NCBI GenBank assembly: GCA_012727965.1
Contig: JAAYFZ010000027.1
Location: 1-8,195 of the forward strand
DNA length: 8,195 nucleotides
Direction: 5' to 3'
From: Clostridiaceae bacterium
GTDB taxonomy: Bacteria; Bacillota; Clostridia; Saccharofermentanales; UBA5734
The position numbers and the translations under genes are program-made. The stretch's first letter is position 1. The number at the start of each line of letters is the position of its first letter. The notes beneath the pieces were generated by a model. It worked only from the letters and a program-made list of their open reading frames with translations, was not told where the DNA came from and made no database searches. Below, piece by piece: positions 1 through 6,309 of the stretch.

Positions 1-393
1 TCGACGATTCAGCGACTGAAGGAACAGAGTGAACAGACCTACAGCCAGCTAAGAGAAATGGTAAGACAGATGCTTGAGCGTCAGGGGCTTACCTTCCAGG
101 ATCTGAAGGGCTTCGATGGTGAGATCGTTGTAGATGAGCAGACCAGAGCGGAAGCCGCGGCAGCGATCGCAGATGGCGGACCGCTTAGCGCTGAAGCTGT
201 AAGTGACAATATCGTTGAGTTTGCCAAAGCGCTATCAGGCGGAGACAAATCCAAGCTGGAAACACTTCGCTCAGCAATTGACAAGGGATTTGAAGCAGCA
301 GAGAAGATTTTTGGCGGATCATTGCCGGAAATTTCTTATAAGACGCGCGAGCTGATCAATCAGAAGCTGGACGCATGGGCCAATGAGGAATAA
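1..393 (+). CDS. Unrecognised helical protein, C-terminal part (5' end outside window)
   Basis: The reading frame is open from the first base, so the gene starts upstream of the window and the ATG at 58 is only an internal methionine. The visible 130 residues end at TAA 391-393. They are rich in Glu, Gln, Lys and Ala and should be mostly alpha-helical, beginning with a charged helix (roughly residues 3-29) that could be a coiled coil. There is no signal peptide or membrane segment in the visible part. A short conserved-looking end contains GGSLPEIS followed by a final amphipathic helix ending in Trp-Ala-Asn-Glu-Glu. I do not recognise the family with confidence. A strong terminator follows 45 bases downstream, so this is the last gene of its transcript. 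The reality of the gene is well supported by coding-like composition; its function is unknown. Confidence 0.8.
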   Translation, partial: STIQRLKEQSEQTYSQLREMVRQMLERQGLTFQDLKGFDGEIVVDEQTRAEAAAAIADGGPLSAEAVSDNIVEFAKALSGGDKSKLETLRSAIDKGFEAAEKIFGGSLPEISYKTRELINQKLDAWANEE

Positions 394-437
394 GGGATAG
401 GCTCGGAGAGGCCTTGCCCGTAGAATAAGAATAGGTG

Positions 438-482
438 AACAAGAAAAAGGTCTGACTATTTGGTCAGACCCTTTTTCTTGTT
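438..482. terminator. Bidirectional intrinsic terminator between convergent genes
   Basis: A 19-bp stem (438-456 with 463-482) closes on a six-base loop, with one bulged C at 471. The stem carries an A-run on its left arm (444-448) and a T-run on its right arm (472-476), with further T-rich sequence after it (481-488). Because each strand shows a GC core followed by U-rich RNA, it can terminate both the plus-strand gene ending at 393 and the minus-strand chemoreceptor gene ending at 519. Confidence 0.9.
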
Positions 483-518
483 GTTTTCTATTTTGCACTT
501 AGGCAAATCTTAGTTTTA

Positions 519-1412
519 TCAGAGTTTGAATCTGCGCACATTGTCTGTCAGGTACTGTGCCTGCTGACGCAGCTCTTCGCTGGCTGCAGCGCTCTGTTCC
601 GAGGTAGCGGAGTTCGCCTGAACTACCTTCGAAACCTGATCGATACCCTGGTTGATCTGAGCTATACCGCTTGCTTGCTCATTAGAAGCATTTGCTATCT
701 GACTGACCAGCTCGGCGACCTGTGTAATCTCACCGATGATTTTCTGCATAGATTCAGCAGTCTCGTTAGCAATGCCTGTGCCGCCCGTGACCTTGTTGAT
801 AGTTGTTTCAATATACTCTGTTGTTTCCTTGGCTGCTTCCGCACTTCTGGCAGCAAGATTCCTAACCTCTTCGGCAACGACAGCGAAGCCCTTGCCGTGT
901 TGTCCGGCCCTTGCAGCTTCGACCGCAGCGTTCAGTGCCAGGATATTGGTCTGGAAGGCGATGTCATCGATAACCTTGATGATTTTGGCGATATTTGCCG
1001 AAGCAGTGTTTATTTCGTTCATGGCATCAAGCATGGCCTGCATCTGGCTGTTACCGCGATCAGCATCATCACTGGCGGTGTTAGCCAGAGAATTGGCCTG
1101 GCTGGCATTGCCGGCATTCTGTCTGGTCTGTGCTGCTATCTGTGTCAGACTGGCTGACAGCTCTTCAACGGAGCTGGCCTGCTCGGTAGAGCCCTGTGAA
1201 AGCGACATGCTGCCCTCTGATACCTGCTGCGCGCCAGCTGCGACTTGATCTGCTGCAGTGACAATCTCACTGATCAGCTGATGCATGGCCTGGACAGTGC
1301 TATTAATTGCCTGCTGCATGACAGCATAGTCTCCCTCATAACTACCCTGCATACTTACACCAAGATCACCTTCAGCCATAGCTTGAAGAACCACCATCAG
1401 CCTGACGTCCAT
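519..1412 (-). CDS. Methyl-accepting chemotaxis protein, C-terminal signalling fragment (broken gene)
   Basis: This is the cytoplasmic signalling half of a chemoreceptor, which relays ligand binding to CheA/CheW and is tuned by CheR/CheB methylation. Residues about 4-45 look like the end of a HAMP-type linker (AEGDLGV, then GDYAVMQQAINSTV). Residues about 50-295 form the long coiled-coil hairpin. The highly conserved tip lies at about 148-187 and contains IDDIAFQTNILALNAAVEAA and GKGFAVVAEEVRNLA. Flanking Gln/Glu/Ser/Ala-rich segments (78-95 and 268-285) are likely methylation helices. There is no CheR-tethering pentapeptide at the C-terminus. The fragment has no transmembrane segment. Its frame overlaps the upstream N-terminal fragment by 41 bases in another frame, and the ATG at 1412 has no ribosome binding site. 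The ATG at 1377-1379 sits almost on the upstream stop (ATGGCTGA), so weak reinitiation is possible. Most likely this is one part of a pseudogene. Confidence 0.85.
   Translation of the reverse strand: MDVRLMVVLQAMAEGDLGVSMQGSYEGDYAVMQQAINSTVQAMHQLISEIVTAADQVAAGAQQVSEGSMSLSQGSTEQASSVEELSASLTQIAAQTRQNAGNASQANSLANTASDDADRGNSQMQAMLDAMNEINTASANIAKIIKVIDDIAFQTNILALNAAVEAARAGQHGKGFAVVAEEVRNLAARSAEAAKETTEYIETTINKVTGGTGIANETAESMQKIIGEITQVAELVSQIANASNEQASGIAQINQGIDQVSKVVQANSATSEQSAAASEELRQQAQYLTDNVRRFKL
1372..1412 (-). other. Frame-change junction inside the broken chemoreceptor
   Basis: The two halves of the receptor meet here in different frames. The sensor frame still fits its family through about Asn-Gly-Arg-Gln-Ala-Asp-Gly-Gly, while the other frame already fits a HAMP linker (RLMVVLQAMAEGDL). 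The end of the sensor, the whole of TM2 and the first part of HAMP are missing, which I estimate at about 100 residues from typical receptors. A simple indel would not remove them. The pattern indicates a deletion of a few hundred bases whose length is not a multiple of three, or an assembly collapse. Confidence 0.7.
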
Positions 1413-1890
1413 TACTCAGGATGTCTTTTATAAAAGAAACACCATTGGCATCTATGCTGTCTATACGGGATTTGCCTTCGGCGTCACCGCCCAGAAGCAC
1501 TACATTTACGCCCTCATAAGTATCTATCCAGAAATACCCGTCAGTGCCATAGCGCATTTCACGCACTGCTTCCGATGCAAGAGCCTTAGCCTCTTCTTCT
1601 GTGATCTCGCCAGTCTGCGCTTTCTGATAGAAGCTATCGATCGTACTGACCGCTGTTTCAACCTGTTGTTTGATCAGACGGTCGAAATCATCGCGCATAG
1701 TTTTTTCCAGAAGCTGAAGCGAACTTTGGTTGCTGTTAGTTAGTGCCAGACCTGCAGCAACAAAAATAGCCGCAGCCAACACTAAACTCGTCAGAACTGA
1801 AAGCAGCGTGAATTTGGTTTTCAAGCTGCTTCTTCGCGCAGCTTTTTTCTCAATGCCACTGTTTATGACACTCTTTTCCTTCTTGCCCAT
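1372..1890 (-). CDS. Methyl-accepting chemotaxis protein, N-terminal sensor fragment (broken gene)
   Basis: This is the N-terminal part of the same chemoreceptor. A basic cytoplasmic tail (residues 1-26) precedes a single membrane helix (about 27-49). The start of an extracellular single-Cache (sCache_2-like) sensor follows, recognisable by GEITEEEAKALASEAVREMRYG, then DGYFWID at about 117-123 and DANG at about 147-150. The family normally continues through the rest of the sensor to a second membrane helix and HAMP domain. Here the frame instead runs into a few unrelated residues and a TGA at 1372-1374. The start ATG at 1888-1890 is well supported by AAGGGG (1899-1904) eight bases upstream. 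If translated, the product would be a membrane-anchored sensor stub with no signalling domain. The ligand is unknown; related Cache sensors often bind small organic acids. Confidence 0.85.
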   Translation of the reverse strand: MGKKEKSVINSGIEKKAARRSSLKTKFTLLSVLTSLVLAAAIFVAAGLALTNSNQSSLQLLEKTMRDDFDRLIKQQVETAVSTIDSFYQKAQTGEITEEEAKALASEAVREMRYGTDGYFWIDTYEGVNVVLLGGDAEGKSRIDSIDANGVSFIKDILSNGRQADGGSSSYG

Positions 1891-1981
1891 AATTGATACC
1901 CCTTGCTAATAGTTTGTTTGTACTTTTAGATTTTTTCCCTAATGAAATTAAGCATGTGCAAATATAACAGTATATTTATCT

Positions 1982-2008
1982 TTATCGTATGTCTCTGTCT
2001 AAACTTAA
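1982..2008 (-). promoter_or_regulatory. Sigma-28 (FliA/SigD)-like promoter for the chemoreceptor
   Basis: Read on the minus strand, TTAAGTTT (2001-2008), 11 bases, then TACGATAA (1982-1989) matches the known flagellar sigma consensus TAAAGTTT-N11-GCCGATAA at 13 of 16 positions with exact spacing. It lies about 90 bases upstream of the receptor start, the right gene class for this sigma factor. The -35 box is part of a perfect 12-base palindrome, AAACTTAAGTTT (2001-2012). Confidence 0.65.
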
Positions 2009-2084
2009 GTTTAATGACATTGATTTATTATTTATTGTCTAATCTATTTTCGGTAACATCAAATTCCATTGACATATTATTGTC

Positions 2085-2093
2085 TGCTATAAT
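2085..2093 (+). promoter_or_regulatory. Extended -10 promoter for the HAD/glycosylase operon
   Basis: TGCTATAAT is a perfect -10 hexamer (2088-2093) with the TGn extension that allows vegetative sigma to work without a good -35. The TTGACA at 2069-2074 is only 13 bases upstream, too close for a normal spacer, and the 17-base position (2065-2070, TCCATT) is poor. Transcription would begin near 2100, giving a leader of about 35 bases before the ATG at 2136. Confidence 0.6.
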
Positions 2094-2135
2094 GCCGTTA
2101 TGGAACGGGCTGAAATTTACACAGGCAGGTAATGT

Positions 2136-2798
2136 ATGAAACAAGTAAATGAAATATTGGCAAAGGCGGTAATCTTCGACATGGACGGAGTCCTGATCGA
2201 CAGCGAGCCTTACTATACATCAAGGTTTGAAAATCTCTTCAGAGCTTATAGCAAGCCTTTTACCGCAGAGGCGTTATCCAGATTGGCCGGGGCATCGAGT
2301 CAGATGGAGTTTGAGATCGTCCGCAGTTTCTGGGGCGAAGATATATCCACTGACGAGCTGAAAAAAATGTACAGAGAGGTCAACAGTCAGAACAGGCCTG
2401 ACTACAATAAGCTTGTTTTTCCTGATGCCATTACTGTACTAGATCGAATCAGAGACGCTGGATTCATTATGGCCTTGGCATCCTCGTCTGGAATTCGCAC
2501 AATAGAGAGAGTACTTGACTCTCTTGGCATTCAAAATTATTTCAGCTCTATAGTCAGCGGCGAAATGTTTGAACAGAGCAAACCTCATCCGGAGATATAT
2601 CTGCACTCCATGGAGAGTCTGGGACTGCAGGCTCAGGATTGCATTGCCATCGAAGATTCAACCTATGGGGTGAGATCTGCTTCGGCCGCTGGTCTACGCG
2701 TCGTAGCTATCCGCGATCATCGCTTCGGTTATGATCAGAGTGACGCCTCCTGGCTAATCGAGAGCCTCAGCGAACTACCGGCTCTTCTAGGCATCTGA
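2136..2798 (+). CDS. HAD-superfamily phosphatase, beta-phosphoglucomutase-like subfamily
   Basis: A 220-residue soluble enzyme of the haloacid dehalogenase superfamily (class I, helical cap), expected to hydrolyse small phosphorylated metabolites in the cytoplasm through a phospho-aspartate intermediate. Motif I is FDMDGVLIDSE, with nucleophile Asp15 and acid/base Asp17. A helical cap covers about residues 25-90. Motif II is the ASSSG stretch (115-119), motif III Lys149 in SKPHPEIY, and motif IV Glu173-Asp174 in IEDSTYGV. All catalytic residues are present. The position equivalent to the His that beta-phosphoglucomutase of Lactococcus uses in its cap-core switch (His20) appears to be Tyr27, so a true mutase is less likely than a sugar-phosphate or other phosphatase. 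The start has an AGGT (2127-2130) five bases upstream. The glycosylase gene follows after 36 bases and is probably cotranscribed. The substrate cannot be told from sequence. Confidence 0.9.
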   Translation: MKQVNEILAKAVIFDMDGVLIDSEPYYTSRFENLFRAYSKPFTAEALSRLAGASSQMEFEIVRSFWGEDISTDELKKMYREVNSQNRPDYNKLVFPDAITVLDRIRDAGFIMALASSSGIRTIERVLDSLGIQNYFSSIVSGEMFEQSKPHPEIYLHSMESLGLQAQDCIAIEDSTYGVRSASAAGLRVVAIRDHRFGYDQSDASWLIESLSELPALLGI

Positions 2799-2834
2799 CA
2801 TTTTGGCGCACCAAGCCAACCAGGGAGGCGGCTC

Positions 2835-3458
2835 ATGAACTACTTCGATTACGGCGATAAGGAAATATCATATTTGTCAGAGCGCGATCCCGTGTTTGGC
2901 CTGGCTATTACGAGGATCGGGCATATCAACCGACCAGTCATACCAGACCTATTCACTGCGATCGTTTCCAATATTGTCGGACAGCAGATATCGGCAAAAG
3001 CCGCCGAAACCGTCTGGCAGAGGATCAGCTCGGCTTACGCCAGTAATGGCGGGGAGCTTTTCGCTCCTGACGAATTAATGAGTGCAGACCCACAGGCACT
3101 GCAGAGTCTTGGTATGAGCTGGCGCAAGGTTTCCTACATACAAAGTATAGCTAAGGCCTTCAGCGATGGCACAGTCGAAGCTGCGGCTCTGGCAGCAGCA
3201 TCAGATGACGAGATCAGAAAACAGCTGATCAAGCTGCCTGGAATCGGCCCCTGGACCGTAGATATGCTGATGATCTTCTCTCTTGAGCGGCCGGATATCA
3301 TAAGTTGGCACGATCTCGCAATCAGGCGTGGATTGATGCGGCTGCATCAGACGGAAGAGCTGACAAGTGACCAATATGAAATGTACCGCAGGATATATTC
3401 ACCCTACGGTACAGTTGCTTCCCTTTATTTATGGGAAATCTCACATGAGCCGACTTAA
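2835..3458 (+). CDS. AlkA-type DNA-3-methyladenine glycosylase (HhH-GPD family)
   Basis: A 207-residue base-excision repair enzyme that should remove alkylated bases such as 3-methyladenine by cutting the N-glycosidic bond. The fold is the all-helical HhH-GPD core: IVGQQIS near residues 47-53 is typical of the AlkA branch, the helix-hairpin-helix is LPGIGPWTVD (134-143), and the catalytic aspartate is Asp160 in WHDLAIRRG. A PYGTVASLYLWEI ending (190-202) matches the usual Pro-aromatic-x-x-Ala-x-x-x-x-Trp segment. There are no iron-sulphur cysteines, which separates it from MutY/Nth. It lacks the extra N-terminal domain of E. coli AlkA (282 residues), as do many bacterial short forms. GGGAGG (2823-2828) six bases before the ATG supports the start. 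It is the second gene of a probable operon with the HAD phosphatase. It ends only 18 bases from the convergent membrane protein gene, with no visible terminator between. Confidence 0.9.
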   Translation: MNYFDYGDKEISYLSERDPVFGLAITRIGHINRPVIPDLFTAIVSNIVGQQISAKAAETVWQRISSAYASNGGELFAPDELMSADPQALQSLGMSWRKVSYIQSIAKAFSDGTVEAAALAAASDDEIRKQLIKLPGIGPWTVDMLMIFSLERPDIISWHDLAIRRGLMRLHQTEELTSDQYEMYRRIYSPYGTVASLYLWEISHEPT

Positions 3459-3476
3459 CAGTTTATACTGCGGAGC

Positions 3477-5300
3477 TTATGGTTCAGGTTCGTCTGTGAA
3501 ATAAACGCCGCCGAGATTGAGGAAATAGCGAATTGTATCGCCTTCCCAATTGACGTCCATCGATTTGATCACTATCAATATGCGAACATCATTCTCTTCG
3601 ATCGTTATCTGGAGATCCTCCGGTTCAACGATATACTCATACTGCATGCTTTCCTTGGCTTGTTTGCCAATTATGTCCAGCTCAGCTGCAAGGCTGCGGT
3701 TTACTATTTCAGTACCATCTCTTGTGACGATCAGCGATGCTGCCTGTTCATTAACAGGTTCAACATTAAGAATATTCAGTTGATAGTCGCCGCGATCAGT
3801 AGAAAAACTAACATCCACACCTGACTTATCAACACTATCTGTAAGCATCAAGTCATAGCCGCTGATATCAATTGCTGCGTTTTCTGCTCTGACCCAGGCT
3901 GCACTACTGCCGGGCTTATTAATGCCCTCGTCCTGATAGTCCCATCTTTGTTCAAATCCGAAGGTTTTTGTGAAGTCCTGATAGATTCGTTCTTCCTGTG
4001 GGAACCATGCAGGCAGCTCACCATAACGATCGAGCGAAGTCAGATAACTGACGGCCTCGGTTATAAGCACCTGGTCTTCTTTTGCCGGTAGATTATTCTT
4101 ATCTGCAGGCTTGATCGTATCTCCTTGGAGCATTCCGTTTCTCTCGAGAACCTCACTGATACGGCCTAGCTGCGAATTCAGCGACACATCGCTATAACCT
4201 GTAAGCGGCAGTACGCTAATTAGAATAAGAATCGCAGCTGTCCAGGCAGAGAGATGATTTAGTTTTACCGGTTTTATCAGGAAATAGACGGCTGAGCTTA
4301 TGCCGAAAAGCAAGATCACAACCGCGGCATATTCCCCGCCACGGATGCCAAAACGTTCGATCTGTCTGGATATGGCTACAGCTTCAACAGCTAGGAATAT
4401 GATGGCTAGAATCGGGTAAATACGTCTGAAAAATTTTGCCAGACCATGAGCGCTGTCGGCGACCATTATGGTAAGCCATGTTCCCAAAATTATGTAGCCG
4501 CTGAAAATCGAGGCAAGCTGAGCGAAATCAGGCCAGGATCTGGTGATCAGCATGCGTAGTGCCCATAGCAGTAAAACGAATGAAAGTGCCAGCACGATTG
4601 GAATCATGACAAAGGTAAACAGCACCTCAATAAATCTCGGCTGTTTCTGCGAATTATGTACATCATCAAATGGTGCTGTTCTCTTAAGATCCGGCAGATT
4701 GCCAAGAAAAAACGCGAAGCCCAGAAATGCGCTCCAGGTCGTTAGATACTGATAGACGTCAGATGACATATCACTGTAGAGTAGTGTCTCTACAGCCGCA
4801 GCCGTGAAGTTCAAGCCGCCCATAACAACAAGCATATAGAGCAGCGCGATGAAAAAGGCCTTATGCAGCATGAAAAAACGTTTATTGAAATCTGTTTTCT
4901 CACTGCTGCGACTGATAACGAGCAGAAGTGCTATGACCGCGATCGCGCCGATAGCAACTGCGCGGGTCGAGGTGAGAAACGGAATACGTCCATCGACTGG
5001 TTTTATCAGGAAATAGAGCGGAACGATTGCTATGAGACCAGCCAGGGATAGAAGCTCTGAACTTTTTGGTTCTTGTCGGCTATAGAGCCAACCAGACCAG
5101 GCCAGGCTGATTAGAGCCACTAGTGCGAATACAAACTGCCACCGGTCGAACTGACCAGATGTGAGCAACGAATTATCGGCAATGCGTATGCTAGTAATCA
5201 CAGCCAGCGTAGTTGCAGCCAGCATGGCTGACGGAAAACGCTGATAAGACATGGCCGCGCCCTTAAGGGTCCTGCCGATTGCTGATTTGAAACCTCCCAT
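3477..5300 (-). CDS. DUF4153-family multi-pass membrane protein
   Basis: A predicted inner-membrane protein of 607 residues. Residues 1-20 are a basic cytoplasmic tail. About eleven membrane helices follow (roughly 24-40, 55-73, 83-100, 113-130, 143-163, 185-201, 225-251, 259-283, 294-311, 323-342, 351-368). The last 235 residues are a soluble, beta-rich domain. The IERFGIRGGEY stretch before the tenth helix and SQLGRISEVLERNGML after the last helix fit the DUF4153 pattern, whose molecular function is not established. The open frame extends to a GTG at 5321, but GGGAGGTGA (5306-5314) is placed exactly for the ATG at 5298-5300, so I use that start. The heptapeptide YFLIKPV occurs twice (from residues 96 and 339), encoded by a 19-base exact repeat. 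The gene is 55 bases downstream of the LysR gene on the same strand and could share its transcript; no strong promoter is visible between them. Confidence 0.85.
   Translation of the reverse strand: MGGFKSAIGRTLKGAAMSYQRFPSAMLAATTLAVITSIRIADNSLLTSGQFDRWQFVFALVALISLAWSGWLYSRQEPKSSELLSLAGLIAIVPLYFLIKPVDGRIPFLTSTRAVAIGAIAVIALLLVISRSSEKTDFNKRFFMLHKAFFIALLYMLVVMGGLNFTAAAVETLLYSDMSSDVYQYLTTWSAFLGFAFFLGNLPDLKRTAPFDDVHNSQKQPRFIEVLFTFVMIPIVLALSFVLLLWALRMLITRSWPDFAQLASIFSGYIILGTWLTIMVADSAHGLAKFFRRIYPILAIIFLAVEAVAISRQIERFGIRGGEYAAVVILLFGISSAVYFLIKPVKLNHLSAWTAAILILISVLPLTGYSDVSLNSQLGRISEVLERNGMLQGDTIKPADKNNLPAKEDQVLITEAVSYLTSLDRYGELPAWFPQEERIYQDFTKTFGFEQRWDYQDEGINKPGSSAAWVRAENAAIDISGYDLMLTDSVDKSGVDVSFSTDRGDYQLNILNVEPVNEQAASLIVTRDGTEIVNRSLAAELDIIGKQAKESMQYEYIVEPEDLQITIEENDVRILIVIKSMDVNWEGDTIRYFLNLGGVYFTDEPEP
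4270..4288. repeat. 19-base direct repeat, copy 1 (inside DUF4153 gene)
   Basis: Identical to 4999-5017. It encodes YFLIKP at the end of the tenth predicted membrane helix (residue 339 onward). The identity at DNA level, including third codon positions, goes beyond what a shared peptide requires. Confidence 0.8.
4999..5017. repeat. 19-base direct repeat, copy 2 (inside DUF4153 gene)
   Basis: Identical to 4270-4288 and in the same reading frame. It encodes YFLIKP at the end of the third predicted membrane helix (residue 96 onward). Confidence 0.8.
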
Positions 5301-5305
5301 AGATG

Positions 5306-5314
5306 TCACCTCCC
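5306..5314 (-). promoter_or_regulatory. Ribosome binding site fixing the DUF4153 start
   Basis: GGGAGGTGA on the minus strand ends five bases before the ATG at 5298-5300. The alternative GTG at 5321 lies upstream of this site and has no comparable sequence before it. Confidence 0.8.
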
Positions 5315-5355
5315 ATGTCACTATATCTATAATTAATGATTACACTAAACGCATA

Positions 5356-6255
5356 CTATAAACAAGAGCCATAGTTACCACTTATAAAATCTGTAAACGC
5401 ATCAATTTCAGGCGGCAGCACTGATGCTGGCAGTCTGACAATTGAAAACTCATGGCTATGCGGACTATCGGTCAGCGAAAATTCACATAGTCTGCCCTCA
5501 GACAACTCTCTGCTAGCTACTGATCGATAAACGAAGCTAATGCCGATATTTTCTGCGACCAGCTCTTTTATCACCGAGAACTGGCTTATTGTAATCGTAT
5601 TTTGAAAAGCATCCAGACTGAAGCTTCTCTGCTGCAGCTGTTGCTCGAAAATCTCCCTTGTTCCCGATCCTTGTTCCCGAATTATCAGCCTCTGCGACAA
5701 GATATCTTCCATTCGGGCCGTCTTTTGCCGTGATATTGTATTTTCCGGGCTACAAATACCGATGAAATCTTCATTGCGAAACAACTGATAACGATAATGT
5801 TGTTTATCGAAATTGCCCTCGAGAAAGAGTAGATCAAGCATGCCTGTATCAAGTCCGTTAAGTAGCTCATATGTATTGTCGACAGTAAGCTCGAGATCAT
5901 ACTCAGGATGAATCTTGATGAATTCTGCCAGCGGCCGGGCGATAACATAGTTGCCAATAGTTTTGGTTGCTCCAAGTCTCAGAAGTGGTCTTGACGGATC
6001 AATTGCATTAAGCTCGGCAGCGATCCTTCTGCTATTTGCCTGCATAACTCTTGCCGCACTAACCAATCTGTCGCCTGCAGGGGTTAGTTTTATCCTGCGC
6101 CCATATTGCTCGAACAGTTTACAGTTGTATTGTTTCTCGAGATAGCGAATATGCTGCGAAACTGCTGGTTGTGTCAAATGGAGCAGTTCAGCTGTTTTTG
6201 TATAGCTTAGAGTCTCGCTCATGATCAGCAGTGTTTCTATTCTATGATCTATCAT
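5356..6255 (-). CDS. LysR-type transcriptional regulator (CysL/YeiE-like)
   Basis: A 299-residue regulator with the standard LysR plan. The N-terminal winged helix-turn-helix covers residues 1-60, with the recognition region SYTKTAELLHLTQPAVSQHI (17-36) and the wing ending KLTPAGDRL. A linker helix occupies about 61-88, and a periplasmic-binding-protein-like effector domain about 91-295. The length is typical. It is divergent from a YeiH-family transporter gene, an arrangement well known from YeiE/YeiH in enterobacteria, so its main target is probably that gene plus itself. The effector is unknown; relatives sense sulphur compounds such as sulfite. The ATG has GGAGG (6260-6264) four bases upstream. 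A TATAAT-like -10 on the minus strand (6309-6314) would place its own promoter at the edge of the inverted repeat, consistent with autoregulation, but no good -35 accompanies it. The DUF4153 gene lies 55 bases downstream. Confidence 0.92.
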   Translation of the reverse strand: MIDHRIETLLIMSETLSYTKTAELLHLTQPAVSQHIRYLEKQYNCKLFEQYGRRIKLTPAGDRLVSAARVMQANSRRIAAELNAIDPSRPLLRLGATKTIGNYVIARPLAEFIKIHPEYDLELTVDNTYELLNGLDTGMLDLLFLEGNFDKQHYRYQLFRNEDFIGICSPENTISRQKTARMEDILSQRLIIREQGSGTREIFEQQLQQRSFSLDAFQNTITISQFSVIKELVAENIGISFVYRSVASRELSEGRLCEFSLTDSPHSHEFSIVRLPASVLPPEIDAFTDFISGNYGSCL

Positions 6256-6309
6256 GCTGCCTCCGTATCTATTTCACAGTAGCAGGAGTTCTTACTCTAT
6301 CTGTGTTTA

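Noticed and set aside
675..1248. Long plus-strand open frames opposite the chemoreceptor signalling domain (160 and 170 codons)
   Set aside because: They lie antisense to a strongly conserved signalling domain. Open antisense frames are common opposite such Ala/Gln/Glu-rich coding sequence, and neither has a recognisable product or start site.
2069..2093. TTGACA followed by TATAAT as a standard -35/-10 pair
   Set aside because: The spacer is 13 bases, too short for vegetative sigma. The extended -10 explanation is better.
1942..2139. 65-codon hydrophobic plus-strand open frame whose stop overlaps the HAD start (ATGA)
   Set aside because: It has no ribosome binding site, runs through both the sigma-28-like promoter and the extended -10 promoter, and its hydrophobic composition is what AT-rich non-coding DNA gives by chance.
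2803..2819. Small hairpin TTGGC-N7-GCCAA between the HAD and glycosylase genes
   Set aside because: Only five base pairs and no T-run follows, so it is not a terminator; it does not cover the downstream ribosome binding site.
5301..5321. GTG start at 5321 for the DUF4153 protein
   Set aside because: The strong GGGAGGTGA site lies downstream of it and is correctly spaced for the ATG at 5300.
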